Shown one piece after another: positions 1 through 6,025 of a stretch of DNA of 12,957 bases (position 1 is the stretch's first letter; every line of letters starts with the position of its first letter). Both the position numbers and the translations under genes were made by a program. The DNA is from Bog-756 sp050014755 (GTDB taxonomy: Bacteria > Actinomycetota > Acidimicrobiia > Acidimicrobiales > RAAP-2): the NCBI GenBank assembly GCA_050014755.1, contig JBEKCS010000085.1, positions 1-12,957 on the forward strand. The letters run 5' to 3'. A model generated the notes under the pieces. The model saw nothing but the letters and a program-made list of their open reading frames with translations. It was not told where the DNA came from and did no database searches.

Positions 1-2
1 AG

Positions 3-578
3 GAGGGTACGGTCCTCGGGGTTCGTGGGCCGTTCGGGACCGGGTGGGGCATCGCCGACGTCGAGGACGGCTCCGACGTGGTCGTGGTGGCCGGGGGGAT
101 CGGACTGGCCCCACTGCGCGGTGCCGTGCGCGACCTGGTGGCTCGCCAGGAGGCCGGCCGCGGCCGGGTCTTCGTGGTCGCCGGCGCACGCTCACCCGAC
201 CAGGTCCTCTATGCCGACGACCTCGAGGCGTGGCGCCGGTCCGGGTGCTCTGTCGACGTCACAGTCGATGTCGGCGCACCCGGGTGGACCGGCCCGGTCG
301 GTGTCGTCACCACCTTGTTGCCGGAGGTGCCCTTCGAACCGGCCCGGTCGTGGGCGCTGACCTGTGGGCCGGAGATCATGATGCGCTTCGTGGCCCGGGG
401 CCTGGTGGACCGCGGCCTCGATCCGCACCGCATCCGGGTCTCACTGGAGCGGAACATGCAGTGCGGCGCCGGGCTCTGCGGCCACTGCCAGCTGGGCCCG
501 CTGCTGGTCTGCCGGGACGGGCCGGTCGTCGCCTACGGCGGCGTGGCCGACAGGCTGTTCATGGAGCGCGGGCGATGA
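3..578 (+). CDS. hyhG: Group 3b [NiFe] hydrogenase FAD/NAD(P)-binding gamma subunit (5' partial)
   Basis: This is the C-terminal 191 residues of the flavoprotein subunit that passes electrons between NAD(P)H and the Fe-S chain of a soluble [NiFe] hydrogenase. The reading frame is open to the left edge, so the start and most of the FAD domain lie outside. Visible parts are a GVRGPFGTGW segment (from position 21) typical of this ferredoxin-reductase-like family, and the nucleotide-binding VVAGGIGLAPLR motif near 84-119. A C-terminal [2Fe-2S] site has cysteine codons at 462, 477, 486 and 510 (CX4CX2CX7C), as in HydG of Pyrococcus sulfhydrogenase and dihydroorotate dehydrogenase electron-transfer subunits. 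Its stop overlaps the small-subunit start (ATGA), and the gamma-small-large order matches hydBGDA/hyhBGSL operons, so the beta subunit is expected just upstream. The symbol follows the mycobacterial hyh naming and is by analogy. Confidence 0.9.
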   Translation, partial: EGTVLGVRGPFGTGWGIADVEDGSDVVVVAGGIGLAPLRGAVRDLVARQEAGRGRVFVVAGARSPDQVLYADDLEAWRRSGCSVDVTVDVGAPGWTGPVGVVTTLLPEVPFEPARSWALTCGPEIMMRFVARGLVDRGLDPHRIRVSLERNMQCGAGLCGHCQLGPLLVCRDGPVVAYGGVADRLFMERGR

Positions 579-1375
579 CCGACGACCGACCCACCCTGGC
601 GGTGTGGAAGTTCGCGTCCTGCGACGGCTGCCAGCTCAGCCTGCTCGACTGCGAGGACGAGCTCCTGGCCATCGCCGGCGCGGTCAGGATCGCCCACTTC
701 ACCGAGATGTCACGGGCCGTGGTCGACGGCCCCTACGACCTGTCCCTGGTGGAGGGTTCGATCACCACGGAGGAGGACGCACAGCGGATCCTGGAGATCC
801 GGAGGTCGTCGCGCCGGCTGATCACCATCGGTGCGTGTGCTGCGGCCGGGGGGATCCAGGCGCTGCGCAACTCCGCGGCGGACGGTGCGTACGTCGACGC
901 CGTGTACGCCCATCCCGAGTACATCTCGGCGCTGGGCACCTCGACACCCATCTCGGCCCACGTCCCCGTCGACCTCGAGCTCCAGGGCTGCCCCATCGAC
1001 AGGCGCCAGCTCCTCGAGACGATCACGGCCGAGCTGGTCGGGCGCCGGCCGGCGATCCCGAGCCACTCGGTCTGCCAGGAGTGCAAGGGCAGGGGGACGG
1101 TGTGCATCACCGTGGCCCGTGGGACCCCGTGCCTCGGTCCGGTGACCAGGGCCGGCTGCGGCGCGCTGTGCCCCTCGATCGGACGCGGGTGCTTCGGGTG
1201 CTTCGGCCCGTCCTCGGGGGCGAACCCCGGGGCCCTGGCCGACCACCTGGTGGACCAGGGACTGGACAGGGGCGACGCCTCCCGGCTGTTCGCCACCTTC
1301 TACGTCGGGAACCCCGTGTTCGGCGACGAAGCCGTCTCACTCGCCGGACCCGGACCCGAGGAGGTCGGACCATGA
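575..1375 (+). CDS. hyhS: Group 3b [NiFe] hydrogenase small (delta) subunit
   Basis: This 266-residue protein is the electron-transfer small subunit that sits against the catalytic subunit. The N-terminal SCDGCQ motif (C16, C19) with C88 (GAC) and C139 (GCP) gives the four ligands expected for the proximal [4Fe-4S] cluster. A further eight cysteines (C167, C170, C177, C186, C195, C199, C206, C209) are exactly enough for two more cubanes, as in the three-cluster delta subunit of archaeal sulfhydrogenases. There is no twin-arginine signal peptide, so the enzyme is cytoplasmic, unlike group 1 uptake hydrogenases. The ATG overlaps the preceding stop (ATGA), and GGAG at 563-566 lies 8 nt upstream. 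The size and the neighbouring flavoprotein gene favour group 3b over the HoxY type of group 3d. Confidence 0.93.
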   Translation: MTDDRPTLAVWKFASCDGCQLSLLDCEDELLAIAGAVRIAHFTEMSRAVVDGPYDLSLVEGSITTEEDAQRILEIRRSSRRLITIGACAAAGGIQALRNSAADGAYVDAVYAHPEYISALGTSTPISAHVPVDLELQGCPIDRRQLLETITAELVGRRPAIPSHSVCQECKGRGTVCITVARGTPCLGPVTRAGCGALCPSIGRGCFGCFGPSSGANPGALADHLVDQGLDRGDASRLFATFYVGNPVFGDEAVSLAGPGPEEVGP

Positions 1376-2676
1376 CCCACGGATCGGGCGCCCACCGCAC
1401 CGTCGCCGTCGACGGCCTGTCCCGGGTGGAGGGGGAAGGGTCGCTGCGGGTCGAGGTGCGGGACGGTGTCGTCGGGGATGTCTCGCTCACCATCTTCGAG
1501 CCTCCCCGATTCTTCGAGGCTCTGCTGCAGGGAAGGAGGGCCTCGGAGGCTCCTGACATCACGGCCCGCATCTGCGGGATCTGTCCCGTGGCCTATCAGA
1601 TGAGCGCGTGCGCGGCGGTCGAGGACGCCTGTGGGGTCCGTGTCGACGACCGGATCAGCGCGCTCCGACGGCTCCTGTACTGCGGCGAGTGGATCCAGAG
1701 CCATGCGCTCCACATCTACCTGCTGCACGCCCCCGACTTCCTGGGCTGTGCCGACGCGGTGGAGCTCGCGGAGCACGACCGTGATGCGGTCCAGCGCGGA
1801 CTGTCCATCAAACGAACCGGGAACCTCCTCATGGAGACGGTGGGCGGCCGGGCCGTGCACCCGGTCAATGTGCGGATCGGCGGGTTCTACCGATCCCCCA
1901 CCGCCGACGAGCTGGCCGCCCTGGTCGAACCGCTGCAGCGGGCCCGCGACGCGGCGCTCGACACCGTCGCGTGGGTTTCGGGATTCGAGTTCCCCGACGT
2001 GTCCGGCGACTACCGGTTCGTCGCGCTCCGGTCACCGGGGCACTATCCGCTCGAGTCCGGCAGGGTGGTCTCCTCCGACGGACTCGACATCGACGTGTCC
2101 GAGTTCGCCGACCGGGTGGTGGAGGAGCACGTCGAGCGCTCTACGGCCCTCCACGCACGGCTCGACGGTCGGCTCGAGTACCTCACGGGACCGCTGGCCC
2201 GCTACGCACTCAACGCCGCCGAGCTCCCCGACGTGGCACGTCAGGCGGCGACGGCCGCCGGCCTGGGGCCGGTCTGTACCAACCCGTTCCAGAGCATCGT
2301 GGTGCGGGCGGTGGAGCTGGTCTTCGCCTGCGACGAGGCACTGCGACTGATCGGGGGGTACGAACCACCGGATCCGGCGGCCACCGAGGTGCGGTGGCGG
2401 GCCGGTACGGGCACCGGCGCCACCGAGGCCCCGCGGGGCCTGCTGTTCCACCGCTACGAGCTCGACGACGAGGGACTGATCCGGACGGCGCGCATCGTCC
2501 CGCCCACGTCGCAGAACCAGCTCACCATCGAGTCCGATCTTCGCCGGGTGGCCCAGGACGGGCTCGATCTCCCCGACGACCAGCTCGCCTGGCGGTGCGA
2601 ACAGGCCGTTCGCAATCACGACCCGTGCATCTCGTGTGCCGCCCACTTCCTCGACATCTCCGTGGTGCGCACGTGA
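1372..2676 (+). CDS. hyhL: Group 3b [NiFe] hydrogenase large (alpha, catalytic) subunit
   Basis: This 434-residue catalytic subunit binds the Ni-Fe(CN)2CO centre and interconverts H2 with protons and electrons. The N-terminal L1 motif RICGICPVAYQMSA holds C68 and C71. The C-terminal L2 motif DPCISCAAH holds C419 and C422 and is followed by nine residues (FLDISVVRT). This tail is the expected substrate of the maturation protease, cut after H425. The L1 and L2 wording fits group 3b bidirectional NAD(P)-linked hydrogenases (Pyrococcus HydA, mycobacterial HyhL). Start: the ATG overlaps the small-subunit stop (ATGA), and a strong GAGGAGG lies at 1358-1364, 7 nt away. Its own stop overlaps the GTG of the protease gene. 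The exact subgroup needs a phylogeny; the hydrogenase identity is certain. Confidence 0.95.
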   Translation: MTHGSGAHRTVAVDGLSRVEGEGSLRVEVRDGVVGDVSLTIFEPPRFFEALLQGRRASEAPDITARICGICPVAYQMSACAAVEDACGVRVDDRISALRRLLYCGEWIQSHALHIYLLHAPDFLGCADAVELAEHDRDAVQRGLSIKRTGNLLMETVGGRAVHPVNVRIGGFYRSPTADELAALVEPLQRARDAALDTVAWVSGFEFPDVSGDYRFVALRSPGHYPLESGRVVSSDGLDIDVSEFADRVVEEHVERSTALHARLDGRLEYLTGPLARYALNAAELPDVARQAATAAGLGPVCTNPFQSIVVRAVELVFACDEALRLIGGYEPPDPAATEVRWRAGTGTGATEAPRGLLFHRYELDDEGLIRTARIVPPTSQNQLTIESDLRRVAQDGLDLPDDQLAWRCEQAVRNHDPCISCAAHFLDISVVRT

Positions 2677-3170
2677 GCAGAGCCGCGCCCCCGGGGGCCG
2701 CGCCTCGGATCGTGGTGGTCGGGATGGGGAGTGAGTACCGACGCGACGACGGTGCCGGACCGGCCGTCGCCGAGGAGGTGGCCCGGACCTGCACGGGGGT
2801 GGACCGGATGGGGCCCATCGCCGAACCGCTCGACCTGCTCGGTCTGTGGGACGGGGCCGACCTCGCCGTGGTGATCGACGCAGTGCAGTCGGGTGCCGAT
2901 CCGGGGAGTATCGAGCTCATCGAACTGGTCGAGCCGGATGGGGCGGCCGGACGTCCGCTCGAGCCACGGGGTGCCACCAGCTCCCACGGAATCGGGCTGG
3001 CCGGCGTGCTGCGGTTGTCCCGGGCGGTCGGCAGCGCACCGGGACGGGTCGTCGTGGTGGGGATCGAGGGGGGCGACTTCGGCCAGGGCATGGGCCTGAG
3101 CCCCGCCGTCGAGCGGGCCGTTCCCCACGCCGCCCGGCACGTGAAGGAACTGATCGGGGAGGTCGGATGA
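2673..3170 (+). CDS. Hydrogenase maturation endopeptidase (HybD/HycI family)
   Basis: This 165-residue protease removes the short C-terminal peptide of the large subunit once nickel is in place, locking the active site. The sequence has the family opening GMGSEYRRDDGAG (17-29), VIDAVQSG (67-74) and SSHGIGL (103-109). By position, D26, D69 and H105 correspond to the nickel-sensing E16, D62 and H93 of E. coli HybD. Length is normal for the family (150-190). The GTG start overlaps the hyhL stop as GTGA, which implies translational coupling to its substrate; I see no strong separate Shine-Dalgarno. It lies directly downstream of the gene whose product it should process, so it is probably dedicated to this enzyme. 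Confidence 0.92.
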   Translation: MSRAAPPGAAPRIVVVGMGSEYRRDDGAGPAVAEEVARTCTGVDRMGPIAEPLDLLGLWDGADLAVVIDAVQSGADPGSIELIELVEPDGAAGRPLEPRGATSSHGIGLAGVLRLSRAVGSAPGRVVVVGIEGGDFGQGMGLSPAVERAVPHAARHVKELIGEVG

Positions 3171-3424
3171 TGTGCACCAGTCGATTGCACCGTGTGGTGG
3201 CCGCCGACGGCGAGACCGCCGTCGTGGTGGAGGACGTCGACGGCCGGCGCCACCGGGTGTCCCTGCTGGCGCTGGACGGCCCTGGTCCCGTGCCCGGGGA
3301 GTGGCTCGTCGTCCACAGCGGCTACGCCATCGACCGGGCGGATGCCGACGAGGCCGAGGCGGTGGCCGCCGAGCTGTTCGCCGCGTCCCACCAGGACGTG
3401 GTGGAAACGGGAGAGGACCGGTGA
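3170..3424 (+). CDS. hypC: HypC/HybG/HupF-family hydrogenase assembly chaperone
   Basis: This 84-residue protein is of the HypC family, which carries the Fe(CN)2CO unit together with HypD and delivers it to the large-subunit precursor. It starts MCTSRLHRVV, giving the essential Cys2. The rest follows the small beta-barrel pattern: VSLLAL (24-29), then GEWLVVHSGYAIDRADADEAEAV. Two ATGs are adjacent (3167 and 3170). The second is chosen because it exposes Cys right after Met, overlaps the protease stop as TGATG, and is 7 nt from GGGGAGG at 3156-3162. The usual proline after the first residues (MCXXXPG) is missing. No hypA, hypB, hypD, hypE or hypF is in the window, so this copy may be a partner specific to this hydrogenase. 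The identification is from pattern only, but family fit is good. Confidence 0.85.
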   Translation: MCTSRLHRVVAADGETAVVVEDVDGRRHRVSLLALDGPGPVPGEWLVVHSGYAIDRADADEAEAVAAELFAASHQDVVETGEDR

Positions 3425-4410
3425 CCGGGGTGCGCCGGGCAGCGTCGTCAGCCGGCCTCGGCGGGGTGATGGTGGCAGGGATCACCGCGCTGGTCAGCGG
3501 CGTCTCGGTATTCGTGAACAGCTACGGCGTCCATGCCGTCCCGTCCCCGGCGGTGTACACGACGGCCAAGAACCTGGTGGCGTTCGTGGTCCTCGGCATC
3601 GGGACGGCCGTGGCCGTGTCCCGACGCCCGTCCGGGTCGCCGTCGGTCGGTTCCCGATGGGTGGATGTGCCGGAGCGATCCTCGTGGACACCGGGGAAGA
3701 AGGGCGCGGACAAGCCGGGCATGCTCCGCTGGCTGGGGCTGGCCTACGTCGGGATCGTCGGTGGGGGAATCGCCTTCGTACTCTTCTTCGACGGGCTGGC
3801 CCGCACCACGGCGACGCCGGCGGCACTCGACCGGGACAGCCTGGTCATCTGGGTGGCGGTGCTCGGGATCCCCTTCCTGCACGAACGGCTCAACGGCTGG
3901 AACCTCGGCGCCATCGCCCTGCTCCTCGCGGGTGAGGCGGTCCTGTCGCTCAGGGCCGGGCACCTGGTGTGGAGTCGGGGCGATGCGCTGGTGATGGCCT
4001 CGACCGTCCTGTGGGCCGTCGAAGTGGTGGTGGCCCGTCGTCTGCTGGCCGACATCGCCCCCGCCACCATCTCGCTCGTCCGCATGGGGGTGGGCGGGGT
4101 CACGCTGGTGGTCTACCTGGCGGCCACAGGATCGCTGGCCGCACTGACGTCGCTCGGTGCCGGCGCGGTGGGATGGGTGCTGCTCACGGGTCTTCTGCTG
4201 GCCGCCTACGTCGGTACCTGGATGACCGCACTGGCCCGCGCCCGGGCCGTGGACGTGACGTCGATGCTGGTGGCCAGCGTCCTGGTGACCGCAGTGCTCC
4301 AGGCGGTGGCGGGCAGCGCTTCCCTGGCACCACAGCTCGGAGGGCTCGCCCTCGTCGCCGCCGGCGCGCTGGTCGTCGCGTGGCGGGCCCCGGAGCGGGT
4401 TCCGGTGTGA
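3421..4410 (+). CDS. EamA/DMT-superfamily permease, hydrogenase-linked
   Basis: This 329-residue membrane protein belongs by pattern to the drug/metabolite transporter (EamA) superfamily. About ten hydrophobic helices form two repeats of five. Helix 1 is roughly residues 12-37, helix 2 about 45-67, and helices 3-10 run from about 103 to the end. A hydrophilic stretch of about 35 residues (68-102, rich in R, S, P, K) separates helices 2 and 3, an unusual insertion for this family. Conserved-looking polar positions sit near helix 2 (VYTTAKN, 45-51). The GTG start overlaps the hypC stop (GTGA), with GGGAG at 3409-3413. The substrate is unknown. Because it lies between hydrogenase maturation genes and a Ni-CODH operon, transport of a metal or a cofactor precursor is possible but is only inference. 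Confidence 0.82.
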   Translation: MTGVRRAASSAGLGGVMVAGITALVSGVSVFVNSYGVHAVPSPAVYTTAKNLVAFVVLGIGTAVAVSRRPSGSPSVGSRWVDVPERSSWTPGKKGADKPGMLRWLGLAYVGIVGGGIAFVLFFDGLARTTATPAALDRDSLVIWVAVLGIPFLHERLNGWNLGAIALLLAGEAVLSLRAGHLVWSRGDALVMASTVLWAVEVVVARRLLADIAPATISLVRMGVGGVTLVVYLAATGSLAALTSLGAGAVGWVLLTGLLLAAYVGTWMTALARARAVDVTSMLVASVLVTAVLQAVAGSASLAPQLGGLALVAAGALVVAWRAPERVPV

Positions 4411-5174
4411 CCACTCCCGGCCCCCTGTTGTTCGCCCGCTACGCCTACCCGCCCAATGAGCTCGGCTACTGCGGCCCCGCCGACGCCGGGGCGCTGCTGG
4501 GCACTGCCGGGGAGGGGACGGATCTGCGCGAGCTCTCCCACCTGGCCACCGAGTTCGCCGGTGCGTGGCCCTACCTCGAGCTGATCGCCGGGTGCAACGG
4601 CATCGGCGACCCGTTGGACGACCGGGTGGTCGAGGCCTACTGGGTCGGGAACGGACTCCTCGGGCGGGTGCCCACCGCGGCCCTCGTGGCCTCGCTGGGC
4701 GACCGGTTCGAACGGCGGGCCGGGTCGCGCTTCGGGGCGATGGCCGCCGCCGTACCGCTCGGTGGTGTCTGCCAGCACAGCTTCCACGTCTTCGCCGTCT
4801 ACCCCTGGCTCGGCCTGCTCCGGGCCGGGATGGAGGGTCCGCCCCTGACCGTGCTGGACAGATGCCGGATCCGTTGGGGCCGCGTCGAGAGCGTGACCGG
4901 CGACCTGGCCACGGTGCGGAACCGCACGCTCGTCTTCGAGGGGTCCCGGCTGGTCCTGGGTCCCGAGAGCGTCGAGGTCGTCCGCATCGGCCTCGATGGC
5001 ACCGGGCTTGCTCCGGCCGTCGGCCCCGGGGACGCCGTCTCGCTCCATTGGGACTGGGTGTGCGACGTGCTCCCGCCGGACCAGCTGGCCTGGCTGCGGT
5101 GGTGCACGGCCGTCAACCTGGCCGCGGTCAACGCCCTTCCCGAGCCGGGCCCGGCGGTGGTCTGCGGAGCCTGA
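4407..5174 (+). CDS. DUF6390-type protein, last gene of the hydrogenase operon
   Basis: This is a 255-residue protein of unknown function. I recognise the opening LLFARYAYPPNELGYCGP (7-24) as that of DUF6390 proteins found beside actinobacterial hydrogenase genes; this is from memory and not a search. There is no signal peptide and no transmembrane helix. Distinctive segments are GAWPYLELIAGCNGIGDPLD (52-71), a YWVGN motif (78-82), CQHSFHVF near the middle, and a C-terminal LHWDWVCDVL. The many tryptophan, histidine and cysteine residues in these motifs would suit ligand or metal binding, which is inference. The GTG overlaps the permease stop (GTGA), and GGAG at 4392-4395 is 11 nt upstream. 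Position suggests a role in maturing, regulating or protecting the hydrogenase. No catalytic fold is recognisable. Confidence 0.75.
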   Translation: MTTPGPLLFARYAYPPNELGYCGPADAGALLGTAGEGTDLRELSHLATEFAGAWPYLELIAGCNGIGDPLDDRVVEAYWVGNGLLGRVPTAALVASLGDRFERRAGSRFGAMAAAVPLGGVCQHSFHVFAVYPWLGLLRAGMEGPPLTVLDRCRIRWGRVESVTGDLATVRNRTLVFEGSRLVLGPESVEVVRIGLDGTGLAPAVGPGDAVSLHWDWVCDVLPPDQLAWLRWCTAVNLAAVNALPEPGPAVVCGA

Positions 5175-5176
5175 CA

Positions 5177-5190
5177 CCCGGCCGGCCGGG
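5177..5190. terminator. GC palindrome after the hydrogenase operon, possible weak terminator
   Basis: CCCGGCCGGCCGGG is a perfect 14-nt palindrome starting 3 nt after the DUF6390 stop codon. It could fold as a small hairpin at the end of the operon transcript, but the stem is short and no T-run follows, so read-through into cooF is possible. Similar GC palindromes arise by chance in such DNA. Confidence 0.25.
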
Positions 5191-5218
5191 ATACATGTGG
5201 CACCTTCCGGCCATCCCG

Positions 5219-5238
5219 CGAAAGTCCGGTGACTTTCG
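5219..5238. promoter_or_regulatory. Perfect inverted repeat upstream of cooF, candidate operator
   Basis: The arms CGAAAGTC and GACTTTCG are exact reverse complements separated by CGGT, centred about 92 nt before the cooF start. The arms are less GC-rich than their surroundings, and no T-tract follows, which argues for a protein-binding dyad rather than a terminator. It does not match the CooA consensus (TGTC-N8-GACA type) that I know. Which regulator would bind is unknown. Confidence 0.4.
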
Positions 5239-5307
5239 ACCCTGGCGCCCCGACCGCCTGCTCACGAGAATCGAAGTATCGGGCCGCGTGGCGCGATGCA
5301 GCCGTGG

Positions 5308-5314
5308 AAGGGAG
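5308..5314 (+). promoter_or_regulatory. Ribosome binding site of cooF
   Basis: AAGGGAG lies 6 nt before the ATG at 5321. It supports this start over any earlier in-frame codon, since the frame is open far upstream inside the DUF6390 gene. Confidence 0.7.
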
Positions 5315-5320
5315 CAGGAC

Positions 5321-6025
5321 ATGCAGACGGTGTTCGTGAACCCTGAGCGCTGTATCGGCTGCCTGCAGTGCGAGTTGGCCTGCGCGGTCGAGCACTCCAC
5401 GGCCCAGGACGAGTCGGTCGCGTTCCTCGAGCGGCCGGTGCCCCGCAAGCGGGTCCATGTGGGGGCCGGGCCCACGCCGACCCTGGCCTTTCCGAACCGT
5501 TGCCGACACTGCGACCCCGCCCCGTGCCTCCAGGTGTGCCCTTCGGGAGCCATCACCCGCGACGACGAATTCGACCTGGTACTGGTGGATCCGAAGCGGT
5601 GCATCGGGTGCGCCATGTGCGCGGTGGTGTGCCCCTTCGATGTCGTCACGTTCCATCCGTTGGCCGAAGGCCCGGACTCCTCGATCGCCGTCGCGGTCAA
5701 GTGCGACGGGTGTGTGGACCGTCTGCGCGAGGGGCGGATGCCGGCGTGTGCCGAAGTGTGCAAGGTGGACGCGCTCGTCTTCGGGGAGCTCAACGAACTG
5801 GTCGCCGCCGGCAGCCTCCGCGAAGCGGGGGCGGTGCTCGCCGCGTCCGGCGCGACGGCCACACCCCCGCCGGGTGGCGATCCGCTGGCGGCATGGCGCG
5901 CCTGGGGCCGGGCCACGCAGGAGGCGGCGGGTGCCGCGGCCGAATGGGACCCCGGCCGGTTGGCCGGCGACGGCGCCGGTGTCGGTACGAAGAACGCAGA
6001 TGGCCAACAGGGAGGAACAGCATGA
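5321..6025 (+). CDS. cooF: CooF-type 4Fe-4S polyferredoxin partner of CO dehydrogenase
   Basis: This 234-residue iron-sulfur protein carries electrons from CooS to the downstream flavoprotein. Sixteen cysteines in four groups fit four [4Fe-4S] clusters: C11/C14/C17/C21, C61/C64/C69/C73, C94/C97/C100/C104 and C128/C131/C143/C147. The arrangement is that of DmsB/HycB/CooF-type ferredoxins. It is cytoplasmic, with no signal peptide. After about residue 155 there is a tail of some 80 residues rich in Ala, Gly and Pro that contains no cysteine; the protein is longer than the roughly 190-200 residues usual for CooF. The start has a good AAGGGAG site, and the stop overlaps the cooS ATG (ATGA). An HycB-like role with another oxidoreductase is excluded only by context. 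Confidence 0.9.
   Translation: MQTVFVNPERCIGCLQCELACAVEHSTAQDESVAFLERPVPRKRVHVGAGPTPTLAFPNRCRHCDPAPCLQVCPSGAITRDDEFDLVLVDPKRCIGCAMCAVVCPFDVVTFHPLAEGPDSSIAVAVKCDGCVDRLREGRMPACAEVCKVDALVFGELNELVAAGSLREAGAVLAASGATATPPPGGDPLAAWRAWGRATQEAAGAAAEWDPGRLAGDGAGVGTKNADGQQGGTA
6011..6016 (+). promoter_or_regulatory. Ribosome binding site of cooS
   Basis: GGAGGA ends 5 nt before the cooS ATG at 6022, inside the last codons of cooF. This strong site, on top of the ATGA overlap, suggests high and coupled translation of the catalytic subunit. Confidence 0.75.

Larger units (their letters stand above)
5175..5320 (+). other. Intergenic region between hydrogenase and CODH operons
   Basis: This 146-nt gap is the only sizeable break on the + strand between 3 and 10115. 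It holds a 14-bp GC palindrome just after the DUF6390 stop, a perfect 8-bp inverted repeat at 5219-5238, and the cooF ribosome binding site near its right end. I see no convincing sigma-70 -35/-10 pair; the AT-richer stretch at 5261-5280 (gagaatcgaagtatc) is the likeliest place for a -10 element. It could carry a separate regulated promoter for the CODH operon. Confidence 0.6.

Noticed and set aside
1372..2676. Alternative call of a HoxH (group 3d) or F420-reducing (group 3a) hydrogenase
   Set aside because: The adjacent single FAD/NAD(P) [2Fe-2S] gamma subunit, the small subunit with cysteines for three clusters, and the L1/L2 wording fit group 3b better; no HoxF/HoxU or FrhB genes are visible.
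5219..5238. CooA-type CO sensor binding site
   Set aside because: The dyad lacks the TGTC/GACA half-site arrangement and spacing known for CooA; left as an unassigned operator candidate.
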